A stretch of DNA of 64,000 nucleotides from Nocardiopsis trehalosi NBRC 14201 (GCF_001552555.1 NZ_BCRK01000001.1:57577-121576), one strand, 5' to 3'; counted from the first letter of the stretch, positions 1 to 8,460 are shown. Numbers and translations: made by a program. The notes: generated by a model not told the origin, from the sequence alone.

Positions 1-386
1 GCCGCCACCACCCCGCCGAAGGTGGGGCACGCATGGATGTCCTCGTGCGGGCGGTCCAGGGCGTGCGCGATGGCGGTGCGCGCCGCCTGGGCCGAGGCGA
101 TCCGCCGATCCAGCTCCGCGAGCTTGCGCCGGTGGAGTTCCCGCCGGCCGTCGTCGCCCGAGGAGCGCGCGACGGCGAGCGCCTTGAGTTCGCTCCGGGT
201 GAAGCCGGCATCCCGCAGCACCAGGATCTCGCCGACCAGGACGACCGCCGACGGCTCGTAGCGCCGCCGGCCCGATACGCGGGCGGGTGCGGGCAGCACA
301 CCGAGCTCTTCCCAGTAGCGCAGGGCCGAGGTGGCGACCCCCGTGCGGCGCGCCAACTCACCGATCGTCGACCGTTCTCGCCGCAT
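1..386 (-). CDS. MerR-family transcriptional regulator, C-terminal end beyond the window edge
   Basis: The frame opens at ATG 386 and runs off the left edge, so about 128 codons are visible. Residues 7-30 form a MerR winged helix-turn-helix (TIGELARRTGVATSALRYW), followed by the RRYEPS wing, a long charged helix at about 83-112 of the kind that dimerises MerR proteins, and a Cys at residue 120 in HACPTFGG. MerR proteins bind spacer DNA of long-spacer promoters and respond to an effector held by the C-terminal part, which is mostly missing here. It is divergent from the methyltransferase at 421 with only 34 bp between the two start codons, so joint control is likely. The effector is unknown. 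Confidence 0.85.
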   Translation of the reverse strand, partial: MRRERSTIGELARRTGVATSALRYWEELGVLPAPARVSGRRRYEPSAVVLVGEILVLRDAGFTRSELKALAVARSSGDDGRRELHRRKLAELDRRIASAQAARTAIAHALDRPHEDIHACPTFGGVVA

Positions 387-387
387 G

Positions 388-413
388 TTGACTTCGAGCC
401 TGAGCCGTTGACT
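388..413. promoter_or_regulatory. Direct repeat TTGACT x2 in divergent spacer
   Basis: TTGACT occurs at 388-393 and again at 408-413, 20 bp apart, inside the 34-bp spacer between the MerR gene and the methyltransferase gene. The period of about two helical turns suits a dimeric regulator, but no good -10 element follows, so operator function is only a guess. Confidence 0.3.
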
Positions 414-420
414 GCGGGGC

Positions 421-1095
421 ATGGCGACGACGAAGGCAGGGTTCAAGCAGCGCGTGATCGGTACGGTGGTTCGGCGGTTCGGCCGGCCCCGAGGCGTCGG
501 CGGGCGTCTGGTCGGCTGGGTCATGGCACATCGCGGTTCCAACCGGCGGCGGAGCGGCTGGGTGGTGTCACTGCTCGACGTGCGGCCCGCCGACCGGGTG
601 CTGGAGGTCGGCTTCGGCCCCGGCCTCGCCATCACCGAGCTGGCCCGGCTCGCCACCCGGGGCCATGTCCACGGCAGCGACCATTCCGAGGTCATGGTCC
701 GCCGGGCGAGCCGGCACAACGCGGACGCCATCCGCGCGGGCCGGGTCGAACTCGTTCGGGCCCCGGCGGAACGGCTCCCGGCCTTCGGTGAACCCTTCGA
801 CGCCGTCCTCGCCGTCAACACCGTGGGATTCTGGCCCGACCCGGCGGAGCGGCTGCGGGATCTCCGGTGCCTGCTCAGGCCGGGCGGGCGCATCGCACTC
901 GCCTCGCAGCCCCGCTGTCCGGGCGCGGCCCGTGCCACCACGGCACGGGCCGCGGTGGAACTCCAGGACCTGCGCGCCGAGGCGGGCTTCGCCGGGTTCC
1001 GGACCGAGACCCTCCCGTTGGACCCGCCGGTCGCCTGTGTCGTGGCCGTCAACCCGGCCCTCGACCCCCGTGGCCAGGGCGGACAGGACGGGTGA
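421..1095 (+). CDS. Class I SAM-dependent methyltransferase
   Basis: This 224-residue protein has the Rossmann-fold SAM-binding signature VLEVGFGPG at 60-68, an acidic strand-2 region (HGSDHSEVM), the FDAVLAVNT segment that lies near the SAM pocket, and LRPGGRIAL before the last strands. This is the normal size of a methyltransf_11/25-type enzyme. The basic N-terminus (residues 1-45) is not a signal peptide. The substrate cannot be told from sequence. No Shine-Dalgarno sequence precedes ATG 421, so the mRNA may be leaderless. The divergent MerR gene 34 bp away is the likely regulator. Confidence 0.85.
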   Translation: MATTKAGFKQRVIGTVVRRFGRPRGVGGRLVGWVMAHRGSNRRRSGWVVSLLDVRPADRVLEVGFGPGLAITELARLATRGHVHGSDHSEVMVRRASRHNADAIRAGRVELVRAPAERLPAFGEPFDAVLAVNTVGFWPDPAERLRDLRCLLRPGGRIALASQPRCPGAARATTARAAVELQDLRAEAGFAGFRTETLPLDPPVACVVAVNPALDPRGQGGQDG

Positions 1096-1204
1096 CCCCC
1101 GGGTTACCTGACTCACCGCGTGCGAGCGCGGGGGCTACGGCCCGCGCTCGCCCTTTGCGGACCGCCGCGGTCCGTGCCCGCCGCGCGGGCGGCCTCCCGA
1201 CCCC

Positions 1205-2176
1205 TCAGGCCGGGGCGGCGTAGCGGGCGGCGAGGGTCGCCGCGCGGTCGCGCAGGGTGGTGCGCAGGGACGGCGGGGACAGGGCCTCGGCGTCCGTGCC
1301 GAGCCGCCACACCGCCCACTCGGCGTGCCGCGCGTCCTGGAAGGTGACCTCCAGCCGCAGCCGCCCGTCCGCGTCGGGCTCCTCGGCGCGGACGGCCAGC
1401 GCGCTGCCCACCAGCTCCTCCCGCCGCTCCGGGGCCACCCGGACCAGCGTGGTGATCCGCGCGCCGGACAGGAAGCGCGCGCAGCGCTCCCGCCAGACGC
1501 GGTCCAGGTCGACCCGCTCCGGACGCTGCGCCGGCTCGGGGAGTTCCTCGGCGGCCAGGACCCGCGACAGCCGGTAGGTGCGGTCCTCACCCGACCGCGT
1601 GGCCAGCAGGTAGCCACGTTCGCGGACGGTGACCAGGCCGATCGGGTCGACCGTGCGCCACTGCGGCTCCCGGCCCTCCGCCGCGTAGTGGATGCGGAGC
1701 CTGTGCCCGGCGAGCACGGCGCGCCGCACCTCGGCCATCGCGTCGCCGGGCGGCTCCCCGGCGGCCGTCCGGCGCGGGAGCAGGTCGGTCTCCGGGTCGA
1801 CGAGGAACCGCCGCGCCGCGTCGCTCGCGGTGTCCCGACTGCTCTCGGGCAGCGCGTCGACCACCTTGCGCATGGCCGAGGCGAGCGCCGGGCCGAGGCC
1901 CAGCACCGGATCGCCGCCCCCCGACCCGGCGGTGAGCAGGGCGACGGCCTCCTCGTGGTTCAACCCGGTGAGATCGGTCCGGAAGTCGGGCGAGAGCACG
2001 AACCCGCCGTGCCGGCCGCGTTCGGCGTAGACCGGGATGCCGGCAGCGGACAGCGCGTCGATGTCGCGCAGCACGGTGCGGGTGGACACCTCCAGCTCGC
2101 GGGCCAGCGCGGCCGCGGACAGCCGGCCGCGTCGGCGCAGCAGCAGGACCAGGGAGATCAACCGGTCGGCGCGCAC
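1205..2176 (-). CDS. YafY-type transcriptional regulator with HTH and WYL domains
   Basis: An N-terminal HTH (LSAAALARELEVSTRTVLRDI) is followed by a linker and a WYL domain (residues about 140-215, ending YLLATRSGEDRTYRLSRV), then a C-terminal WCX-like extension. This is the architecture of YafY/PafBC-like regulators, in which the WYL domain senses a ligand or nucleic acid. The frame is open upstream to 2443, but homology begins at VRADRLISL, so GTG 2176 was chosen, giving 323 residues, the usual family length. It is divergent from a RidA-family gene at 2473. WYL regulator/RidA pairs are frequent in actinomycetes, so the RidA gene is its probable target. Confidence 0.85.
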   Translation of the reverse strand: MRADRLISLVLLLRRRGRLSAAALARELEVSTRTVLRDIDALSAAGIPVYAERGRHGGFVLSPDFRTDLTGLNHEEAVALLTAGSGGGDPVLGLGPALASAMRKVVDALPESSRDTASDAARRFLVDPETDLLPRRTAAGEPPGDAMAEVRRAVLAGHRLRIHYAAEGREPQWRTVDPIGLVTVRERGYLLATRSGEDRTYRLSRVLAAEELPEPAQRPERVDLDRVWRERCARFLSGARITTLVRVAPERREELVGSALAVRAEEPDADGRLRLEVTFQDARHAEWAVWRLGTDAEALSPPSLRTTLRDRAATLAARYAAPA

Positions 2177-2472
2177 ACCGGAGATCCTAGGGGCCGCGCA
2201 CGCCTCGCGGCGTCGCGAGGCGGTCCCGGTGGTCGGTGCGCGGCGATCGGCTCGGTGCCGGGATCGAGGGGCGGCGCGGCTCCCTGAGCAGCGGGATCGG
2301 TGGCCGCCGTGCCGCCGGGGTTCCCCTGCCGCCCGTCCGCGCGGGATCTCGGGTGGATATACGACCAAGGGTGTCGTGATTCGTTGGGAGGCTCGTCGGC
2401 ACGGCCCCGGAGGCGGTGGACGCCGGTCCGGGGGACGTGGCATGTCCGATGAGTCGAATGGAACGAACTGAT

Positions 2473-2874
2473 ATGGCGATCGAGCGAACAGCGGTCAACC
2501 CGGTGGCGTGGTCGGAGCAGATGGGGTTCAACCAGGGCGAGGTCGTCGCGGGGCACACCCGGACCCTGTACTGCTCCGGGCAGGCCGCGACGGGCGACGA
2601 CGGCGCGCCCCGGCACGCCGGTGACATGGCGGCGCAGGTGGCGCTGAGCGTCGACAACCTGGAGGCCGTGCTCGGCGCGGCGGGCATGTCCCTCGCGAAC
2701 CTGGTCCGGCTCAACGTCTACACCACCGACGTCGACCTGCTGTTCCAGCACTACGGCGTGCTGGCGTCGCGGCTGGGCGCCGCCGGGGTGGCGCCGCCCA
2801 CCACGATGCTCGGGGTGACCCGGCTGGCGATCCCCGCGCTGATGGTCGAACTGGAGGGGATCGCCGTCGCGTGA
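2473..2874 (+). CDS. RidA (YjgF/YER057c/UK114) family protein
   Basis: The 133-residue product matches the RidA fold throughout: GHTRTLYCSGQAATGDDGAP near the N-terminus, DNLEAVLGAAGMSLANLVRLNVY in the middle, and PPTTMLGVTRLAIPALMVELEGIA at the end. True RidA enzymes hydrolyse reactive enamine/imine intermediates and carry an Arg next to the active site. Here the usual Arg/Pro-rich stretch reads LGVTRLAIPALMVE, so activity is plausible but the subfamily is uncertain. ATG 2473 starts where family homology starts; in-frame ATGs at 2449 and 2458 are possible. The 2450-2480 stretch is noticeably richer in A/T than its surroundings. Confidence 0.88.
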   Translation: MAIERTAVNPVAWSEQMGFNQGEVVAGHTRTLYCSGQAATGDDGAPRHAGDMAAQVALSVDNLEAVLGAAGMSLANLVRLNVYTTDVDLLFQHYGVLASRLGAAGVAPPTTMLGVTRLAIPALMVELEGIAVA

Positions 2875-2888
2875 GGCGGCGGCCGCGC

Positions 2889-2924
2889 CGCTCGCCCGGC
2901 GCCGGAGTCGGCGCCGGGCGAGCG
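2889..2924 (+). terminator. Strong stem-loop after the RidA gene
   Basis: A perfect 15-bp inverted repeat (arm CGCTCGCCCGGCGCC) with the 6-nt loop GGAGTC starts 14 bp after the RidA stop codon. No T-tract follows, as is common for terminators in high-GC actinomycetes. Confidence 0.7.
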
Positions 2925-3305
2925 GGCGGGGTCGGTGTCCCGGGGCCAGCGGGCCGTGTCGGCCGCGTTCGGCGTAGCCCGGGACGCCGGCCCCGGCGTG
3001 CCCGCCGGCCCCCGTCCCCCCCGGGGGCGCGGTCCGGTCGGCGGGCCCGCCGCACCCGGGAGGCGGCGCGGCTCGGGATCAGGCGGCCTCGCCCGGGTCG
3101 CCCTCCGCGCCGTCCGGCACCGGAGGGGGCGCCGCCGGGCGCGCCTCCGTGATCGTTGGTCGTCGCCATGGAGGCCACCGTGGCGCCCTGACCTTGGTGT
3201 TCGTCGTGTTCCGGGTGAGAACCGAGTGGGAGCCGCCGTCGGTACCGGCGCTCCCCCGGGGCGCTCGGCGCCTAGCGTTCGACCACGTGCGGTTGTATTG
3301 GCCCC
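2925..3305. other. Intergenic stretch without a convincing gene
   Basis: No reading frame here has credible domains, a ribosome binding site or conserved-looking protein composition. The last 60 bp presumably hold the promoter of the lipoprotein gene at 3306. Confidence 0.5.
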
Positions 3306-3968
3306 ATGGCGTACAGGGGTGTGCTGGGTCTGGCCGCCGTGGTGCTCGTGGTCTGCCCGGGGTGCTCCGGGGCGGGTGAGGGGGCGCCGGCGCCTTCGCC
3401 GACGCCGAGCCCGACGGCGACGGCGCCCACGGCGAGTCCCACGCCCTTCGACAGCGGCTGCGGGATCGGCATGCCGCCGCTGCCGAACCGGGAAGCCCCT
3501 CCCTACGAGGGGCCCGGCCCGCATCTGGTGATCATCGGCGAGGACTGGAGCCCCGAGTGGGACCTGCAGACGGCGGGGATCACCCAGTACTCGCTGCCTG
3601 AGGAGTGGCGGGCCTATGACGAGGAGGGCCACGAATGGGACGTGTCCTCGGGAGGGCTCTACGTGTGCCTGACCGACCTGCGCCAGCGGGGCGATACGCC
3701 GATCGGCACCTGCGAGTGGGAAGGGGCGGGCGCCAGTGACGTGTACCCGGCGACGTACACGTTCGAGGTGTCCGAGGCCAGGAGCGGCCGCGAGCTGGCC
3801 GCCTTCGACCTGGACTCCGATCTCGACGCCGACCTGTCGTGCCCGCCCTCGGTGCTCGTCCACCCCGGCGGCAGCGGTCCCGACCTGGCGCAGGGCGTCT
3901 CGGACGAGGCGCTGGCCGCCGAACTGGGGCCCTTCGTGAGGGCCGAAGCGGTCGGCCGCGGAACCTGA
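3306..3968 (+). CDS. Putative lipoprotein, paralogue of the anchored protein at 26746-27345
   Basis: The 220-residue protein has a short signal peptide (YRGVLGLAAVVLVV) ending in a lipobox-like VCPGC at 16-20, then a Pro/Ser/Thr-rich tether (about 22-47) and a compact domain with Cys pairs. The -3 position is Cys instead of the usual Leu, so lipidation at Cys20 is probable but not certain. The C-terminal half (ATYTFEVSEARSGRELAAFDLDSD...CPPSVLV) aligns by eye with ATYAFRVYAAHTGALVASFGLPGTEGECP in the protein at 26746. The two therefore belong to one exported family whose function I do not recognise. Confidence 0.75.
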   Translation: MAYRGVLGLAAVVLVVCPGCSGAGEGAPAPSPTPSPTATAPTASPTPFDSGCGIGMPPLPNREAPPYEGPGPHLVIIGEDWSPEWDLQTAGITQYSLPEEWRAYDEEGHEWDVSSGGLYVCLTDLRQRGDTPIGTCEWEGAGASDVYPATYTFEVSEARSGRELAAFDLDSDLDADLSCPPSVLVHPGGSGPDLAQGVSDEALAAELGPFVRAEAVGRGT

Positions 3969-4145
3969 GGAGGTCGGCTCCCACCCCGCCGGCGACCGCC
4001 GGGACGGGCGGCTCCCCCTCGCCTGTCCCCGCCACGGCAGCGCCGCGGCCCGGCCCGCCTTCGGTCGGTGGAGCGGGGGGATCTTGTCGGTCGGGGGCGG
4101 TAGAAACGGGGGACCTACCCCTCATCTGCTGCGAGGTTCCTCCTG

Positions 4146-5180
4146 ATGCGTCCCGCCCTGCCCCTCCCCCCGGCCGATGCCGATGGGGACGACCGCGTGC
4201 CCGGCATGCTGCTGGTCCGCGCCGACCACGACGACGACGCCTGGCGCGACGTGCTGCACCGCATGGGCGACCTGCCCGGCCTGGTCGCCCCGCCCCCGGA
4301 CGGCGCCCCCGCCTCCGCCCCCGTCCCGGAGGAGGGGGCCGTCCCCCGGCTCCTGGTCGTGGTGGACGACCCCGCCTGGCGGGGCGCGACCCCCGAGGAG
4401 GTCGGAGCGGCCCTGGGCGCGGACGGGACGTGGGTCCCCGATCTGGTCCTGCTGGCCACCGACCGGACCGCCGCCGACCCGGAGCTGCGCCCGCTGCGGG
4501 CGTTCCGCACCGCCGGCGAGGGGGACGCGGAGGTGTTCCGGATCACCCCCCTCCAGGCCGCCCTGACCTACCTGCTCCTGCACCACGACCTGGACTACGT
4601 CTTCGACGACTTCGCGGAGTGGGGGTCCGTGCACTCCGAGTGGGAGCCCGAGGAGGACGACGGCCCCGATGACATCGAGGCCGGCCTGCCCGACCCCGTG
4701 GGCGCCCACCTGGAGCGGCTCGACCCCCGGCCCCGCTACACGCCCCCGGCGCGCGCGCTGCCCCTGCTCACCCTGGAGGAGGACGTGTACCCGATCGTGC
4801 GCACCGACTTCGGCGACGACGCCGCCTGGGCGGCGCTCCTCGACGCGGTGTACCGCCCGGGCGACCCCGGCCCCATCGAGGACTACGCGGACTACTTCGA
4901 CGCGGTGGACGACCCGGCGTTCGCGAGCGCCACCCCGGAGCAGGTGCTGGCGGTGCTGAACGAAGCGGACGACGTGGTCCTGCTGGCGGACGCGGAGGCC
5001 ATGCGCGACCCCGCGCACCGCGTCCTGGTCGTGTGCCTGGACGGCCGCATCGGGACCGCCTTCCGGCTGGACCCCCGCCAGGTCGGGCTCATGGTGGTCA
5101 ACCTGTCGATCGGCAACCAGGACGTCGAGGACTACATGGACGACGGCACGCTGCGCGCCATCGGCCTGATCTCGTGGTGA
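4146..5180 (+). CDS. DUF6924-type protein with two domain copies
   Basis: The 344-residue acidic protein contains two related halves. The second (about 215-344) shows the family pattern best: IVRTDFGDDAAWAALLDAV, FDAVDDPAFASATPEQVLAVL, VVLLADAEAMRDPAHRVLVV, then VVNLSIGNQDVEDYMDD. The first half (about 20-160) repeats the order MLLVRADHDDDAWRDVL, LLVVVDDPAWRGATPEEV, LVLLATDRTAADPEL but has diverged. I relate it to DUF6924 from memory of that pattern; the molecular function is unknown. Two single-domain relatives lie at 28489 and 33682 in this window. Its upstream region does not resemble the leader those two share. Confidence 0.72.
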   Translation: MRPALPLPPADADGDDRVPGMLLVRADHDDDAWRDVLHRMGDLPGLVAPPPDGAPASAPVPEEGAVPRLLVVVDDPAWRGATPEEVGAALGADGTWVPDLVLLATDRTAADPELRPLRAFRTAGEGDAEVFRITPLQAALTYLLLHHDLDYVFDDFAEWGSVHSEWEPEEDDGPDDIEAGLPDPVGAHLERLDPRPRYTPPARALPLLTLEEDVYPIVRTDFGDDAAWAALLDAVYRPGDPGPIEDYADYFDAVDDPAFASATPEQVLAVLNEADDVVLLADAEAMRDPAHRVLVVCLDGRIGTAFRLDPRQVGLMVVNLSIGNQDVEDYMDDGTLRAIGLISW

Positions 5181-5205
5181 CCGGTCCCTGAGCGGTGACG
5201 GGCCG

Positions 5206-5236
5206 ACCCGCCGCGCGCCGACGGCGCGCGGCGGGT
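5206..5236. terminator. Bidirectional stem-loop between convergent genes
   Basis: A perfect 14-bp stem (arm ACCCGCCGCGCGCC, loop GAC) lies between the convergent DUF6924 and TetR genes. An outer pair CGGTGAC/GTCACCG can extend it. Confidence 0.7.
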
Positions 5237-5237
5237 G

Positions 5238-5822
5238 TCACCGGGGGCCGGGGAGCGTGGCGGTGATGATCCTGCGAAGGGCGTCGGGCGGCGGCGGGGC
5301 GCCCGTGCGGTCGGCGAACAGCAGGTGCGCGGCACCGATCAGGGTCGGTGCGAGGGTGTCGACGTCGGTGTCGGCGGGGAGGCGGCCCAGGTCGCGTTCG
5401 GCGGAGAGGTAGCCGGCGGTCATCGCCGTGGCCTCCGCCAGGATCGGGATGCCGGTCGGCCGGGCGTCGCGCAGCCGGGCGCGCAGGCCGTCGCGGGAGG
5501 TGATCAGGCCGACGATCGCCACCGCGACCGGCCCGAAGAGGTCCGTCAGCGCCCCGGCGAGGTTGCCGGCGACGGTCCCGGTGCCCGCCGCGCCGCGCAG
5601 GGCGGCCGCCGCGGCGTCGACCCCCGCCGCGCGCAGCAGCACCAGTTCGGCGAGGAAGGCGTCGAAGTCGGCGAAGTTGCGGTGCAGGACGCCCTTGGCG
5701 CAGCCGGCCTCGGTGGTGACCGCGCGGCTGGTCAGCGCGCTCGGCCCGTCGCGCAGCAGGACGCGCTCGGCGGCGGCGAACAGCTGCTCGCGCGCGTCTG
5801 GCATGGCCACGCCCGTCGGCAT
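5238..5822 (-). CDS. TetR/AcrR-family repressor
   Basis: Residues 8-52 carry the TetR DNA-binding domain (REQLFAAAERVLLRDGPSALTSRAVTTEAGCAKGVLHRNFADFD), followed by an all-helical ligand domain. ATG 5822 was chosen because GGGAGGGACGGAG sits directly upstream; it gives 194 residues, normal for the family. Another in-frame ATG lies at 5804. The gene is divergent from a methyltransferase at 5921, and the 98-bp spacer contains three copies of an AGTGGGC-type palindrome. This makes autoregulation and repression of the methyltransferase very likely. The inducing ligand is unknown. Confidence 0.9.
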   Translation of the reverse strand: MPTGVAMPDAREQLFAAAERVLLRDGPSALTSRAVTTEAGCAKGVLHRNFADFDAFLAELVLLRAAGVDAAAAALRGAAGTGTVAGNLAGALTDLFGPVAVAIVGLITSRDGLRARLRDARPTGIPILAEATAMTAGYLSAERDLGRLPADTDVDTLAPTLIGAAHLLFADRTGAPPPPDALRRIITATLPGPR

Positions 5823-5867
5823 CGCTCCGTCCCTCCCTATCGTCCGCCCGTCGCCCCATGATCCCAG

Positions 5868-5933
5868 AGTGGGCACCTGCCCACTTGTGGAGTGGGCGAC
5901 CGCCCATTTAGAGTGGGCGCATGCCCACTCTAA
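5868..5933. promoter_or_regulatory. Array of three TetR-type operators, the third containing a start codon
   Basis: Three palindromes share AGTGGGCn-nn-nGCCCACT: 5868-5885 (perfect 8-bp arms), 5891-5908 (one mismatch) and 5908-5933 (11-bp arms TTAGAGTGGGC and GCCCACTCTAA). Their centres are 23 and 21 bp apart, about two helical turns. The third contains ATG 5921 of the methyltransferase gene. The divergent TetR gene is the obvious binder. Confidence 0.8.
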
Positions 5934-6769
5934 CTCCGGAGCCCTCCGTTCCCCCCGAACCCCAGCCCCACCGGGCCCGCGCCATCGCCGAGTCGTTCGG
6001 CGCCGACCCCGGGCTCTACGACCGCGCCCGGCCCCGCTACCCCGACGCGCTCGTGCGCCGCATCGTCGCCGAGAGCCCCGGCCCCCGGTTCCTCGACGTC
6101 GGCGCCGGGACCGGTATCGCGGCCCGCCAGTTCCAGGCGGCCGGCCGGAGCGTCCTCGGCGTGGAGGTCGACCCGCGCATGGCCCGATGGGCCCGGGAGC
6201 GGGGGCTCGACGTCGAGGTGGCGGCCTTCGAGGACTGGGACCCCGCCGGCCGGACCTTCGACGCCGTGGTGTCCGCCCAGACCTGGCACTGGATCGACCC
6301 GGTCGCGGGGGCGGCGCAGGCCGCCCGGGTGCTGCGCCCCGGCGGGCGGCTGGCGGTGTTCTGGAACGCGGGCCGCCCGTCGGCCGGGATCGACGACGCC
6401 TTCGCCGAGGTCTACCGGCGGCTGCTGCCCGACTCGCTCGCCGCCCGCCAATGGGCGTCCGGGGCCGGCGGCGCGTACGCGGCGCTGAGCGACAGGGCCG
6501 CCGACGGCATCCGCGAGGCGGGCGGATTCGGCGCGCCGGAGCCGTGGCGCTTCGACTGGGAGCAGGTCTACACGCGCGACGCCTGGCTGGACCAGCTGCC
6601 CACCACCGGCGGGCACACCCGGCTCCCGCCGGAGGTGCTGCGGGAGGTGTTCGCGGAGGTCGGCGCCGTCATCGACGCGGCGGGCGGCCGGTTCACGGTG
6701 CACTACACGACGGTGGCCCTCACCGCGGTCCGCGCCGGCTCCCCCGGCCGCGAGGCGCGGGCGGAGTGA
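5921..6769 (+). CDS. Class I SAM-dependent methyltransferase (methyltransf_11 type)
   Basis: The 282-residue protein has motif I FLDVGAGTG at 57-65, an acidic residue after strand 2 (VLGVEVDPRM), the SAQTWHWIDP segment typical of the trans-aconitate/UbiE-like group, and VLRPGGRLAVFWN. Start: an in-frame TAG at 5909 rules out any start upstream, and ATG 5921 lies inside the third TetR operator without a ribosome binding site, so a leaderless mRNA is likely. Repressor bound at this operator would block the transcription start itself. The substrate is unknown; control by a TetR gene suggests a small, perhaps toxic, molecule. Confidence 0.87.
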   Translation: MPTLTPEPSVPPEPQPHRARAIAESFGADPGLYDRARPRYPDALVRRIVAESPGPRFLDVGAGTGIAARQFQAAGRSVLGVEVDPRMARWARERGLDVEVAAFEDWDPAGRTFDAVVSAQTWHWIDPVAGAAQAARVLRPGGRLAVFWNAGRPSAGIDDAFAEVYRRLLPDSLAARQWASGAGGAYAALSDRAADGIREAGGFGAPEPWRFDWEQVYTRDAWLDQLPTTGGHTRLPPEVLREVFAEVGAVIDAAGGRFTVHYTTVALTAVRAGSPGREARAE

Positions 6770-6827
6770 GGCCGGAGGCGGCGGCGCACGGGGCCGGGGG
6801 GCGTGCGCGTGGACGGCGACCGCGCGG

Positions 6828-6956
6828 TCAGCGGTCGCCGCCGGGCGCCGGCCCCGTCGGCCCTTTCTCCCGGTAGACCAGGAGTTGGTGGCCGGGCACG
6901 CCGGCGACGTTGAACGCGTGGAACCCGATGCTCAGCAGGCCCCGGTCGGGGTCTAG
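6828..6956 (-). pseudogene. C-terminal relic of an MmyB-type XRE regulator
   Basis: The last 42 codons of a minus-strand frame read DPDRGLLSIGFHAFNVAGVP, then GHQLLVYREKGPTG. This matches the end of MmyB-like regulators; compare HPEVGPLALTYQTFDVRGAP and GQQLVVYRAEPGG in the intact gene at 14642. Upstream of it the frame has no HTH or MmyB core and reads into unrelated sequence under the promoter of the gene at 7066. It appears to be the tail of a deleted regulator. A functional short gene is unlikely. Confidence 0.5.
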
Positions 6957-7065
6957 CGCGGACGGACGCGGCGGTCGGCGTGCAGAGCGGGCGGCGGGCG
7001 CGCGGGGGGTTAGAGTGCCCGTGCCGACGGAGTCGGCCGCCGCCCCCCGACGGAGGAGGTCGCAG

Positions 7066-7758
7066 ATGACCGGCCCTGGCACCCCCGCCGCCGACGGCGG
7101 CTGGGACCCCGATGACACCCTGCGCCGCGCGCTGTGGATCGGCGGCGGTCAATGGGCGGGGAAGTCGACCGTCGCCCGCCTCCTGGCCGTCCGCCACGGC
7201 GTCACCGCCTACCACTACGACTACCACGACGCCCGCGGGCACAACGATCGGCGGATCGCCGACCGGGTCGCCCGCGGCGCGCCCGCCGCCGATCCCGACC
7301 CGGAGGCGGTGTGGGTGCGCCCCACCCCGGAGGAGATGGCCGCCGCGACCCTGGCCGGGTTCCCGCAGCGGTTCGCCTGGGCCCTGGACGACCTGCGGGC
7401 GCTCGTTTCGGGCCACCCGGTCATCGCCGAGGGGTGGGGTCTGCGCCCCGAACTCGTCGCCCCCCTCATCGACTCCCCGCGCCGCATGGTCGTCATGGTG
7501 CCCGCACCGGAGTTCCGCCGCCACCAGGTCGACGCGCTCCCCCGCGCCGCCGCGCTCGGGAACGGGGTAAGCGACCCGGAGCGCGCCCAGGCCAACCGCC
7601 TCGCCCGGGACCGCATCGTGGCCGAGGACGCCGTCCGCGCCGCCCGCCGGCTCGGCATCCGCGTGATCGAGGTCGACGGTTCCCGTGGTGCCGACGCGAT
7701 CGCGGAGGACGTCGCCGACCACTTCGGCCCCTACCTCCCGCGGCGGTACGGGGCCTGA
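7066..7758 (+). CDS. P-loop NTPase / kinase-like protein of unknown substrate
   Basis: A Walker A motif GGGQWAGKST lies at 26-35 of this 230-residue protein, followed by a HYDYHDARGHNDRR segment that could be a substrate lid and an R-rich C-terminal region (ERAQANRLARDRIVAEDAVRAARRLG) like the LID of small kinases. ATG 7066 has an excellent ribosome binding site, GGAGGAGGT at 7052-7060. The size and single P-loop suit an AAA_18/shikimate-kinase-like phosphotransferase, but I see no diagnostic substrate motif. It stands alone, followed by a convergent TetR gene. Confidence 0.72.
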   Translation: MTGPGTPAADGGWDPDDTLRRALWIGGGQWAGKSTVARLLAVRHGVTAYHYDYHDARGHNDRRIADRVARGAPAADPDPEAVWVRPTPEEMAAATLAGFPQRFAWALDDLRALVSGHPVIAEGWGLRPELVAPLIDSPRRMVVMVPAPEFRRHQVDALPRAAALGNGVSDPERAQANRLARDRIVAEDAVRAARRLGIRVIEVDGSRGADAIAEDVADHFGPYLPRRYGA

Positions 7759-7848
7759 CCGCCCGACCACCGCGGCCCGGGGTCCCGGAGCCCCACCGCC
7801 TGCGCAGATCCGGCGCGGGCACACTCCCCCGTCAGCCGCGCCCGGCGC

Positions 7849-8460
7849 TCACTGCCCCCGGCCGCTCAGCACGCTGTCGACGGCGGCGAACAGGGTGGCG
7901 GTCTCGGCCTCGAGGACGGACTCGGAACCGGGCAGCGCCCTTTCCACCGCGAGGCCGTTGACGACGGTGAGCAGGAACCTCACGCGCTGGGTGGTGTCGC
8001 CGGCGGGCAGTGCCCCCTCGTCGGCCAGGACGGACAGCCAGTGCGCCACGCGGTGCTGGATCTGCCGCTCGATGGAGAGGTACGCCGCCCGGGACTTCTC
8101 GGTCGGCTCGGGGGTGATGAGCGTTTCCAGGATCGTGGCCCAGGTCCGTCGTGCCCGCTCGCCGGTGCCCACGGGCGCGAGGATCTGCCGGAGGCAGTTG
8201 ACCAGCCTCTCCCGCGCGGGCAGGGCCGTGTCGTGGATGGGATCGCCCGGAAACGCCTTCTCGTAGATGCCGGCGAGCACGGCGTCCCGCAGTCGGTCCT
8301 GCGTCGGGAAGTGGTGCCGGAGCGAGCCGGTACTCACACCGGCCTTGGCGGCGACCGCGCGCACGCTCAGCCGGGCGGTCGGATCCTCGCTCAGCATCGT
8401 CGCGGCGGCGATGAGGATCTTGTCGCGCGTCGACGGCTTCGCGCTGGTCGATCGGTTCAT
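7849..8460 (-). CDS. TetR-family repressor
   Basis: The N-terminal HTH (TRDKILIAAATMLSEDPTARLSVRAVAAKAGVSTGSLRHHFPTQD, about 11-55) is followed by a helical effector domain. ATG 8460 is preceded by GGCGGAGGAGGTGCC, a near-perfect ribosome binding site, giving 203 residues. It is divergent from the DUF418 membrane protein at 8630. Two CTAGCACA-centred palindromes in the spacer are probable operators, so it likely controls itself and the membrane protein. Confidence 0.9.
   Translation of the reverse strand: MNRSTSAKPSTRDKILIAAATMLSEDPTARLSVRAVAAKAGVSTGSLRHHFPTQDRLRDAVLAGIYEKAFPGDPIHDTALPARERLVNCLRQILAPVGTGERARRTWATILETLITPEPTEKSRAAYLSIERQIQHRVAHWLSVLADEGALPAGDTTQRVRFLLTVVNGLAVERALPGSESVLEAETATLFAAVDSVLSGRGQ

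Noticed and set aside
388..413. TTGACT repeats as a MerR-type promoter
   Set aside because: With a 19-20 bp spacer no acceptable -10 follows on either strand.
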